Positions 1 to 5,382 of a stretch of 5,958 nucleotides of DNA are shown one piece after another; positions within the stretch are counted from its first letter, which is position 1; the number at the start of each line of letters is the position of its first letter. The position numbers and the translations under genes are program-made. Origin of the DNA: Pseudomonadota bacterium (lineage in GTDB: Bacteria > Pseudomonadota > Alphaproteobacteria > Caulobacterales > Caulobacteraceae); contig JAEXJH010000330.1 in NCBI GenBank assembly GCA_023445955.1, positions 1 to 5,958 on the forward strand. The letters run 5' to 3'. The notes beneath the pieces were generated by a model. It searched no databases. It had not been told where the DNA came from and was given only the letters and a program-made list of their open reading frames with translations.

Positions 1-1502
1 CGCTTCTTCTTGGCGGCCGCGGCGCCCGCCTTCCCATCAAACCCAAACGCATGCCGCATGACCTGGAAGATGTAGCTCTCCTCCACCACGCCGCGCACCA
101 GGAAGGCCTGCGGGCCGGCGGCGAATACGCCCACGTCCTCGCCGCTGTGGGCGGCGCTGCCCAGGTTCACGGTCGCTTCCTGCACGTATTCGGCGTCGTC
201 CTGGTCTTCCTTGGAGGGATCCTTGCGGGTGTCGGCGCCTTTCGGGCCGCCGGGGCCGGTGGCGAACATCAGGGTGGTGTAGGGCTTGCCGTCGCCGCCC
301 CGGATCGGCTCGCCCTCGTTGCCGGCCAGGCCCAGGATCGGCGCGTTGCGGGCGGCGTAGCCCGAGATCACCAGGCCGTGGCTGTGGTCGGCGGTGACGA
401 CGACCAGGGTGTCCTTCAGGTCGACCTTGGCCAGCACGGCCTCGATCGCCTTCGAGAACTCGACCGTCTCGGTCAGGGTGCGCTTAGCGTTGTTGAGGTG
501 GCTGCCCATGTCGATCTTGCCGCCCTCGACCAGCAGGAAGTAGCCGTTCGGGTTCCTGGACAGCACGTCGACGGCCGAGGTCGCCATCTGCGCCAAGGTC
601 GGGACGCCCTGCCCCAACGTCGCGCGCTCGACCTCGTACGGCAGGTGCTCGGCCGCGAAGAGGCCCAGCACATGCTTCGTGCCGGCCGGGATCGCCTTCA
701 GCTGGTCAGCCGTGGTGACGTAGGACGCGCCCTGCCCTTCGGCCTTCAGCCATTCGGCGCTGAGATCGCGGCCGTCGGCGCGCTTGCCGTCGCCCTGGCC
801 CTTGGGCAGGAAGCGCGAGCGGCCGCCGCCCATGACGACGTCCAGGCGCAGCGCGTCCGAGGCTTCGATCAGCTGGCGGGCGATATCCTTGCAGCCGGCT
901 TCGCGGACCTTGGCCGGCATGTCGGCGTCGCCCTCCCAATCGCGATAGGCGGTGTGGGCATAGGCGCCGGCCGGGGTGGCGTGGGTGACGCGGGTGGTGG
1001 TGACGACGCCGGCGGCCTTGCCGCGCGCCTTGGCCAGTTCGGCCAGGGTGTCGACGCCGGTCCCCTTCTCGGTCTCGCACTGGCCGCCGATCGCCGCGCC
1101 GGTCAGGCCGATGATCTTGTTGCGGGTCTTCACGCCGGTCATGATCGCCGTGATCCCCGCGGCGCTGTCGGTGACCTGGGTGTCGTGGCTGTAGGTCTTG
1201 GAAAGCGCCGAATAGGGCAGTTTCTCGAAGGCCAGCGAATTAGACTCGCCGTCGACGCCCTTCTGCTGGCCGTCATAGATTCGGCCGGCCGTGACCGTCG
1301 AGATGCCCATGCCGTCGCCCAGGAACAGGATGACGTTCTTGGCCTTGCCCGTGTTGGGGACCACGGCCATCTGCCGCGCCAGGGCGGCCTCGCCGGCCTT
1401 GTAATAGGCGTCGGCCGCGCTGACGGCGGCGTTGGGCGTCTGGCCGAACGCGAGTGCGGGAACGGCGACGGAAGCGATCAGCGCGAGGACAAGGGGACGC
1501 AT
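1..1502 (-). CDS. Alkaline phosphatase (PhoA family), secreted; C-terminal end cut by window
   Basis: This enzyme hydrolyses phosphate monoesters in the periplasm through a phosphoserine intermediate and a two-zinc/one-magnesium site. Residues 1-18 form a signal peptide ending in ALA, the likely cleavage point. Catalytic motifs appear in family order: LGDGMG with Asp63 (metal), TDSAAG with Ser113 (nucleophile), THATPAGAYAH with His174 and Thr176, VEGGKIDMGSH with Glu326, Asp331 and His335, TADHSH with Asp372 and His373, and HSGEDV with His452. Only two cysteines are visible (142 and 204), which would allow one disulfide. About 500 codons are present and the frame is still open at the left edge in an Ala/Lys-rich tail, so little is probably missing. 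The ATG at 1500-1502 is preceded by GGAG ten bases upstream. The position matching E. coli Lys328 is Met332, which is unusual. The gene lies 102 bases downstream of ctaA on the same strand but is functionally unrelated to it. The family call is firm; physiological substrate and regulation are not shown. Confidence 0.95.
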   Translation of the reverse strand, partial: MRPLVLALIASVAVPALAFGQTPNAAVSAADAYYKAGEAALARQMAVVPNTGKAKNVILFLGDGMGISTVTAGRIYDGQQKGVDGESNSLAFEKLPYSALSKTYSHDTQVTDSAAGITAIMTGVKTRNKIIGLTGAAIGGQCETEKGTGVDTLAELAKARGKAAGVVTTTRVTHATPAGAYAHTAYRDWEGDADMPAKVREAGCKDIARQLIEASDALRLDVVMGGGRSRFLPKGQGDGKRADGRDLSAEWLKAEGQGASYVTTADQLKAIPAGTKHVLGLFAAEHLPYEVERATLGQGVPTLAQMATSAVDVLSRNPNGYFLLVEGGKIDMGSHLNNAKRTLTETVEFSKAIEAVLAKVDLKDTLVVVTADHSHGLVISGYAARNAPILGLAGNEGEPIRGGDGKPYTTLMFATGPGGPKGADTRKDPSKEDQDDAEYVQEATVNLGSAAHSGEDVGVFAAGPQAFLVRGVVEESYIFQVMRHAFGFDGKAGAAAAKKK

Positions 1503-1574
1503 CAAGGCCAAGCTCCATGAGGACTTGGCCCGCTTTGCGCTCGCGTTGTGACAGTTGTTCCGGGACTTTGTTTC

Positions 1575-1598
1575 AAGCCCCCCGAAAAGACAGGGCTT
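1575..1598 (-). terminator. Possible weak terminator hairpin after ctaA
   Basis: Just past the ctaA stop codon, AAGCCC (1593-1598 read on the minus strand) can pair with GGGCTT (1575-1580) across a 12-base loop. The stem is only six base pairs and no T tract follows on the minus strand, so it is a poor intrinsic terminator. It could partly separate ctaA transcription from the phosphatase gene, or mean nothing. The rest of the 1503-1604 gap shows only a ribosome-binding site and one Pho-box-like half-site. Confidence 0.25.
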
Positions 1599-1604
1599 AC
1601 AAAG

Positions 1605-2636
1605 TCAGGGCCTGCGAACGCGCCAGGCGAAGACCGTCGCCGTCGCCAGCAGCAGGGCCGCGCCGGCCTGGTGCAGCACGCCCAGCGCGATCGGCACGCT
1701 GGTCATCAGCGTCCAGATCCCCAGACCCGCCTGCAGCGTCACGACCCCGGCCAGGGTCATGGCCACGGCCTTGCTGCCCGCCGCCAGCGGACGGTCGCGC
1801 CGCGCCAGGACGGCGATCGCCAGGCCGGCCGCGAACAGGGCGTAGGCCATCAGCCGGTGGTGCAGCTGCACCGCGCCCTGGCTATGCGCCAAGGTGCCCC
1901 AGAAGCTCTTGCCGGCGTATTCGGCGGGGAAGAAGCTGCCGTTCATCAGCGGCCAGTCGTTGTAGACGAGGCCCGCGTCATTGCCGGCGACCAGCGCGCC
2001 CAGCAGGCTCTGAAAGAACACCGCGCCCAGGAAAGCCAGGGCCCAGCCGCGCCAGGCTGAGCGCTCCTCGACCCGCGGCGAGCCGCTCCAGGCGTCTAGG
2101 GCCGTCCAGATCAGGACCACGAACAGGGCCAGCGCCAGGCCCAGGTGCATCATCAGCCGCTCCGGCGCGACCGAGACGCGCTCGGACAGGCCGCTCGACA
2201 CCATCCACCAGCCAACCAAGCCCTGCAGGCCGCCCAAGCCCAGCATGATGGCGCAGCGCGCGATCAGGCGGCGCGGGATCTGGCGGCGGATCAGGAAGAC
2301 GGCGAACGGAATGGCGAAGACCACGCCGACGGTCCGGCCCAGCAGGCGGTGCGCCCATTCCCACCAGAAGATGCCCTTGTACCCTTCCAGGGTCATGTCG
2401 GGGTTCACCAGCTGGAACTGGGGGATTTTCTTGTAGAGCTCGAAGCTCTCACGCCAGGCCTGCTCGGACATGGGCGGCAGCGCGCCCATGATCGGCTTCC
2501 ACTGGGTGATCGAAAGACCGGAGTCGGTCAGGCGGGTCGCGCCGCCCACGACGACCATGGCGAACACCATGGCGGCGACGATGAAGAGCCAGATCGCGAC
2601 GGGGCGCGAACGGTCGGAACGCAGGAAGGACGTCAT
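1605..2636 (-). CDS. ctaA: Heme A synthase (CtaA/COX15, type 2)
   Basis: This inner-membrane enzyme oxidises the C8 methyl group of heme O to a formyl group, making heme A for aa3-type cytochrome c oxidase. The 343-residue protein has eight hydrophobic helices, near residues 14-31, 102-117, 127-147, 161-181, 197-217, 262-278, 288-309 and 315-336, in the family's two four-helix halves. The heme-ligand histidines are visible: His96 in EWAHR, with Glu93 three residues before it as in the family's ExxH motif, His164 in MMHLG, His260 in LHHR, and His322 in [20 protein letters not shown] near residue 29 is a typical COX15 signature. The ATG at 2634-2636 is the first possible start, because an in-frame TGA lies six codons upstream with no start between. 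The ribosome-binding site is weak. The gene is divergent from the small membrane-protein operon at 2778. I found no convincing promoter for it in the 141-base gap. Confidence 0.96.
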   Translation of the reverse strand: MTSFLRSDRSRPVAIWLFIVAAMVFAMVVVGGATRLTDSGLSITQWKPIMGALPPMSEQAWRESFELYKKIPQFQLVNPDMTLEGYKGIFWWEWAHRLLGRTVGVVFAIPFAVFLIRRQIPRRLIARCAIMLGLGGLQGLVGWWMVSSGLSERVSVAPERLMMHLGLALALFVVLIWTALDAWSGSPRVEERSAWRGWALAFLGAVFFQSLLGALVAGNDAGLVYNDWPLMNGSFFPAEYAGKSFWGTLAHSQGAVQLHHRLMAYALFAAGLAIAVLARRDRPLAAGSKAVAMTLAGVVTLQAGLGIWTLMTSVPIALGVLHQAGAALLLATATVFAWRVRRP

Positions 2637-2726
2637 AGGGTCTGAAAAGCGTCACTACTGGGCCGAAATGCGGCGAGACTTCCCTACGCCCGTCGCTTGC
2701 GCGCATCAACGGTTCTATGGCTCAGC

Positions 2727-2755
2727 ATGACGGCGCCGTGCGTTCGGGCTAAAAC
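2727..2755 (+). promoter_or_regulatory. Predicted housekeeping promoter of the small membrane-protein operon
   Basis: ATGACGG (2727-2733) and GCTAAAAC (2748-2755) are separated by 14 bases. They match the published Caulobacter housekeeping consensus TTGaCgS, 10-14 nt, GCTANAWC at six of seven and all eight positions. Transcription would start near 2762, giving a short leader that contains the GGGGAGA ribosome-binding site at 2766-2772. A weaker alternative, TTGCGC at 2697 with TCTATGGC at 2714, lies upstream. The call rests on consensus matching only. Confidence 0.55.
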
Positions 2756-2777
2756 GTCAGTCTCGGGGGAGAACACG

Positions 2778-3029
2778 ATGAGTGGCATGGGCGTATTCGC
2801 AGCAGCGGTGATCGGCATCCTGGCCGGCTGGATCGCCGATGTCGTGCTGGCGCGCCGCCACTCGCTGTTCATCAAGCTCTTGATCGGCGTGATCGGCTCG
2901 TTCATCGGAGCGTTCATCGCCTCGCGCATCGACCTGCACCTGGCCGGCTTCGTCGGCGAGCTGATCGTCTCCAGCGTGGGCGCGATCCTGTTCCTGGCCG
3001 TGCTCGGCCTTTTCCGGAGAACCGCGTGA
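2778..3029 (+). CDS. GlsB/YeaQ/YmgE-family small membrane protein
   Basis: This 83-residue protein is almost entirely hydrophobic, with three membrane segments near residues 5-24, 31-49 and 57-78. Short charged turns, ARRHS and ASRIDLH, lie between them. The glycine-rich pattern IGILAGWIAD near residue 12, the central IGVIGSFIGAFIAS, and the final GAILFLAVLGLFRR are characteristic of the family annotated as GlsB/YeaQ/YmgE or 'transglycosylase-associated protein' (PF04226). Despite that name no enzymatic activity is established, and it has no catalytic-looking residues. Family members are often linked to envelope or general stress in other bacteria, which is only suggestive here. The ATG at 2778 is chosen because GGAGA ends five bases before it. 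A TTG at 2697 is in frame but would put the predicted promoter inside the gene. Its last four bases overlap the next gene. Confidence 0.88.
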   Translation: MSGMGVFAAAVIGILAGWIADVVLARRHSLFIKLLIGVIGSFIGAFIASRIDLHLAGFVGELIVSSVGAILFLAVLGLFRRTA

Positions 3030-3262
3030 GCGCTCCTATGATTCCAGCGCGCCTGCGCAAGCTGATCGGCTCGTTCGCCGTGATGGCGGTCCTGATCGCC
3101 TGGATCTGGGCCTTCACCAGCCTCTACGACCACCTGCCGCAGAACCGCTTCGTGCACCTGATCTATTTCGTGGCGCTGGGCATGGGCTGGGTGCTGCCGG
3201 TGATTCCGCTGATCACCTGGATGGGCAAGGCCGACAAACCGCTCAACGTCGGCCAGAGGTAG
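3026..3262 (+). CDS. DUF2842 family small membrane protein
   Basis: This 78-residue protein has two predicted membrane helices, near residues 14-37 and 46-68, joined by the polar turn TSLYDHLPQNRF. The basic start RLRKLIG, the aromatic LIYFVALGMGWVLPV and the ending LITWM match the DUF2842 pattern, a short family found mainly in alphaproteobacteria with no known function. The GTG start at 3026 overlaps the upstream stop codon as GTGA, and GGAGA at 3016-3020 sits five bases before it. This argues for translational coupling with the GlsB-like gene. An ATG at 3038 is in frame but 17 bases from that site, so it is less likely. The gene ends in TAG eight bases before a strong terminator stem, so the operon appears to be exactly these two genes. 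The family was assigned by recognition, not by a search. Confidence 0.82.
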   Translation: MSAPMIPARLRKLIGSFAVMAVLIAWIWAFTSLYDHLPQNRFVHLIYFVALGMGWVLPVIPLITWMGKADKPLNVGQR

Positions 3263-3269
3263 GAATGAA

Positions 3270-3295
3270 AAAGGCCGCCCCGAGGGGCGGCCTTT
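3270..3295. terminator. Bidirectional intrinsic terminator
   Basis: An 11-base-pair stem (AAAGGCCGCCC, 3270-3280, pairing with GGGCGGCCTTT, 3285-3295) encloses the loop CGAG. A run of five A's (3268-3272) lies on the left and TTTCGTCTT follows on the right. It can therefore act in both directions: it ends the plus-strand small membrane-protein operon and the convergent minus-strand tRNA-Pro transcript, whose mature 3' end is at 3323. The GC-rich stem makes this the strongest hairpin in the window. Confidence 0.88.
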
Positions 3296-3322
3296 CGTCT
3301 TCCGTTTATTCCCCGAAGGAAA

Positions 3323-3399
<77 letters not shown>

Positions 3400-3413
3400 A
3401 CGGAAGAGGCGCT

Positions 3414-3442
3414 CTTATAGGCGCCGCTCTTGGGGAGGGCAA
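3414..3442 (-). promoter_or_regulatory. Predicted sigma-70-type promoter of tRNA-Pro
   Basis: On the minus strand, TTGCCC (3437-3442) and TATAAG (3414-3419) are separated by 17 bases, close to the canonical arrangement. Transcription would start near 3407, a few bases before the tRNA 5' end at 3399. The stretch after the -10 element is GC-rich, as in many stable-RNA promoters. The promoter sits in the 62-base gap between merR and the tRNA. Confidence 0.6.
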
Positions 3443-3461
3443 CAGCGATTTCGGACGAAAA

Positions 3462-3890
3462 TCAGCCTCTGACGAGAAGACCGTCGAGACGCGATTTAAT
3501 GGCCGTCAGATCGTCCAGCGCGAAGGCCAGGCGGTCGCGCGCGCCGGTGTCCAGGCGCTTGGCCGGCGCATCCGACGCCTCGTAGTCGAAATTGGGATCT
3601 AGGCTGGCCGAACCGTTCGAGCCGATGCCCGCGGCGACCACCTGGGCCAGCCCCTGGTCGCGGTGCAGCTTCTGCACGCCCTTGATGGTCAGGCCTTCGC
3701 TGTGCAGCAGGGTGCGGACGCCGTTCAGAACGGCCACGTCCTGCGGGCGATAGAAGCGCCGCCCGCCGGCCCGTTTCATCGGGCGGATGAAGGAGAACTT
3801 GGTTTCCCAGAAACGCAGCACGTGCTGCGGCACGCCCAGCTCGTCGGCGGCCTCGGAGATCGTGCGGAAGGCGTTCGGCCCCTTCGCCAC
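3462..3890 (-). CDS. MerR-family transcriptional regulator
   Basis: This 142-residue protein carries an N-terminal MerR winged-helix domain at about residues 8-78. The first helix-turn-helix is [22 protein letters not shown], where the usual YYE is replaced by FWE. The wing follows as [16 protein letters not shown], then the second helix pair including LTIKGVQKL. It has no cysteines, so it is not a classical metal or SoxR-type sensor. Residues 80-142 are a short acidic linker and a final helix with no recognisable ligand domain. Orthologues directly after ihfA are common in alphaproteobacteria, but the target genes are unknown to me. The GTG start at 3890 is supported by AGGAG nine bases upstream, overlapping the ihfA TAG. 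An ATG at 3895 is out of frame. Position and spacing indicate co-transcription with ihfA. No clear terminator follows, so transcripts may run into tRNA-Pro. Confidence 0.9.
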   Translation of the reverse strand: MAKGPNAFRTISEAADELGVPQHVLRFWETKFSFIRPMKRAGGRRFYRPQDVAVLNGVRTLLHSEGLTIKGVQKLHRDQGLAQVVAAGIGSNGSASLDPNFDYEASDAPAKRLDTGARDRLAFALDDLTAIKSRLDGLLVRG

Positions 3891-3902
3891 CGCATCGAAC
3901 TC

Positions 3903-4205
3903 CTAGTCGCCCAGGGCGCGGTCGATTCGCGCCTTCATGACCTGAGAGGCGCGGAAGCCGATCACCCGACGGGGTTCGATCTCTGCCGGCTCGCCGGTCT
4001 TGGGATTACGCCCCATGCGGGCGCGCTTGGCGCGGACCTGGAAGACGCCGAATCCGGAAAGCTTGACCGTCTCGCCCTCTTCGAGCGCCTCGGCCACGAG
4101 ATCCAGGGTGCGCTCGACCAAGCCGGCGCAGTCCTGACGGGTCAATCCGACCTCTTCATGGACCGCCTCGCACAGGTCGGCCCGGGTCAAAGTAGCGCCC
4201 TTCAT
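3903..4205 (-). CDS. ihfA: Integration host factor subunit alpha
   Basis: IhfA pairs with IhfB to bind and sharply bend DNA, serving in transcription, replication and chromosome architecture. The 100-residue length is typical. The order is an N-terminal helical dimerisation part (about 1-43, starting [11 protein letters not shown]), the beta core [21 protein letters not shown] (47-67 region), and the DNA-binding arm with RNPKTGE (66-72). Pro68 in that arm is the family's intercalating proline. The strand [12 protein letters not shown] and a final helix complete the fold. A single-subunit HU is less likely given the alpha-type sequence and the fabH-ihfA-merR order. The ATG at 4203-4205 follows AAGGGGG with a short four-base gap. 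The gene ends in TAG at 3903-3905, with merR starting 12 bases later in the same frame. Its own promoter is likely in the spacer after fabH. Confidence 0.95.
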   Translation of the reverse strand: MKGATLTRADLCEAVHEEVGLTRQDCAGLVERTLDLVAEALEEGETVKLSGFGVFQVRAKRARMGRNPKTGEPAEIEPRRVIGFRASQVMKARIDRALGD

Positions 4206-4324
4206 GCAACCCCCTTCACGCGTATCTTGGCGGCCGAACAGACCACCTCCGATGGAGCACTCGCGGCGAACCTTGGTATCTCGCGACCGCCCTCACGGAC
4301 CGCGCCCAAAATTCACCGACGACC

Positions 4325-4346
4325 TCATGCCGCGATTATCGCATGA
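4325..4346. repeat. Nested dyad over the ihfA -10 element (possible operator)
   Basis: Two inverted repeats overlap here. The outer one is TCATGC (4325-4330) and GCATGA (4341-4346), ten bases apart. The inner one is GCGAT-T-ATCGC (4332-4342), a perfect dyad around one base. The inner repeat covers the predicted -10 element of the ihfA promoter, a position suited to a dimeric repressor. Which protein would bind is unknown. Confidence 0.4.
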
Positions 4347-4360
4347 AGTCAAAGGCTCAA
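4335..4360 (-). promoter_or_regulatory. Candidate promoter for ihfA-merR
   Basis: On the minus strand, TTGAGCC (4354-4360) and GCGATAAT (4335-4342) lie 11 bases apart, matching the Caulobacter housekeeping consensus at five of seven and six of eight positions. Transcription would begin near 4328, leaving a leader of about 120 bases before ihfA in which I see no clear element other than the ribosome-binding site. The -10 element sits inside a dyad (4325-4346). The match is moderate and unconfirmed. Confidence 0.4.
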
Positions 4361-4397
4361 CGGCGACAGTTCAGGCCGAGCGAGAACTCCGGGCAAG

Positions 4398-4416
4398 CTG
4401 CGCCTTAAAGGCGCAG
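4398..4416 (-). repeat. Palindrome spanning the fabH stop codon (RNA hairpin)
   Basis: CTGCGCCTT (4398-4406) and AAGGCGCAG (4408-4416) form perfect nine-base arms around a single A. In the fabH mRNA this gives a GC-rich seven-base-pair stem with a UUUAA loop, and the UAA stop codon lies in that loop. No T tract follows on the minus strand, so it is not a standard intrinsic terminator. It could protect the 3' end of the plsX-fabH message or slow read-through into ihfA. Confidence 0.5.
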
Positions 4417-5382
4417 AACGCAGGCGCCCCAGGTCAGGCCGCCCCCCATGGCTTCGAGCAGCAGCAGATCGCCCTTCTTGATCCGCCCGTCCTTGACGCC
4501 ATGCGCGAAGGCCAGCGGGATCGAGGCGGCCGAGGTGTTGGCGTGGATGGCGACCGTCGAGATCACCTTCTCCTCGTCGATGCCGCAGCGATGGGCCACG
4601 CCGGCCAGGATGCGCTGGTTGGCCTGGTGCGGAATGAACCAGTCGACCTCGGGCACCGTGACGCCGGCGTTGGCGGCCGCCGAATGGATGGCCTCGGAGA
4701 TGTTGATCACGGCGTGCTTGAAGACCTGGTTGCCCAGCATCCGCAGCTTGCCGACCGTGCCGGTGGTCGAGACCCCGCCGTCGACGAACAGCAGGTCCTG
4801 CTTGGTCCCGTCGGCGCGCAGCGCAAAGCCCAGCATGCCCTGGTCGGCCGTAGTCCCCTCGCCTTCTTTCGGCTCGAGAACGACCGCGCCGGCGCCGTCG
4901 CCGAACAGCACGCAGGTGCCGCGGTCGCTCCAGTCCATCAGGCGGGTCATGGTCTCGGCGCCGATGACCAGGGCGCACTTGGCGTGCCCCCGCGCCACGA
5001 AGCCGTCCGCGACGCTCATGGCGTAGACGAAGCCCGAGCAGACCGCCTGGACGTCGAAGGCGATGCCGACCGGCGCGCCCAGCTTGCGCTGGACCATGGT
5101 GGCGACGGCGGGAAAGGTCAGGTCGGCCGTGGTGGTGGCCACGATGATCAGGTCGACATCGGCGGCGGACTTGCCAGCGGCGGCCAGGGCGTCCTTGGCG
5201 GCCTCGACGGCGAGGTCGGAAACCGGCTGGTCGTCGGCGGCCTGGTGACGTTGGCGAATGCCGGTGCGCTCGACGATCCATTCGTCGCTGGTGTCGACGA
5301 ACTTGGCCAGGTCGTCGTTGGTCACGACCTTCGGCGGCAGATACGCGCCGACGCCGGTCACTGCACTGCGAACTACGCTCAC
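4405..5382 (-). CDS. fabH: Beta-ketoacyl-ACP synthase III (FabH)
   Basis: FabH starts fatty-acid synthesis by condensing acetyl-CoA with malonyl-ACP to acetoacetyl-ACP in the cytoplasm. The 325-residue length is typical. The thiolase-fold catalytic triad is complete: Cys115 in VQAVCSGF, His252 in FIPHQANQRI, and Asn282 in IHANTSAAS. Other signatures are DEWIVERTGIRQRH (33-46), ETMTRLMDW near 143, LFGDGAGAVVLE (159-170), and the C-terminal GGGLTWGA (313-320). The GTG start at 5382 overlaps the plsX stop as GTGA, and GGGAG lies eight bases upstream, indicating translational coupling. An in-frame GTG seven codons later would shorten the conserved first strand and is less likely. The stop TAA lies in a hairpin loop. 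Its neighbours fit a lipid-synthesis cluster. Confidence 0.97.
   Translation of the reverse strand: MSVVRSAVTGVGAYLPPKVVTNDDLAKFVDTSDEWIVERTGIRQRHQAADDQPVSDLAVEAAKDALAAAGKSAADVDLIIVATTTADLTFPAVATMVQRKLGAPVGIAFDVQAVCSGFVYAMSVADGFVARGHAKCALVIGAETMTRLMDWSDRGTCVLFGDGAGAVVLEPKEGEGTTADQGMLGFALRADGTKQDLLFVDGGVSTTGTVGKLRMLGNQVFKHAVINISEAIHSAAANAGVTVPEVDWFIPHQANQRILAGVAHRCGIDEEKVISTVAIHANTSAASIPLAFAHGVKDGRIKKGDLLLLEAMGGGLTWGACVLRL

Noticed and set aside
51..1520. A 489-codon open frame on the plus strand.
   Set aside because: It is wholly antisense to the alkaline phosphatase, which has all its catalytic motifs. The translation is low-complexity Ala/Gly/Arg/Asp/His-rich, as expected from the complement of GC-rich codons.
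1454..2645. Several plus-strand open frames opposite ctaA.
   Set aside because: They are Arg/Pro/Ala/Gln-rich shadows of a gene with a clear eight-helix, four-histidine product.
2697..2777. An upstream TTG start adding 27 residues to the GlsB-like protein.
   Set aside because: The good ribosome-binding site is before the ATG at 2778, and the extension would contain the predicted promoter.
3893..3895. An ATG just before merR.
   Set aside because: It is out of frame with the MerR domain. The GTG at 3890 gives the correct product.
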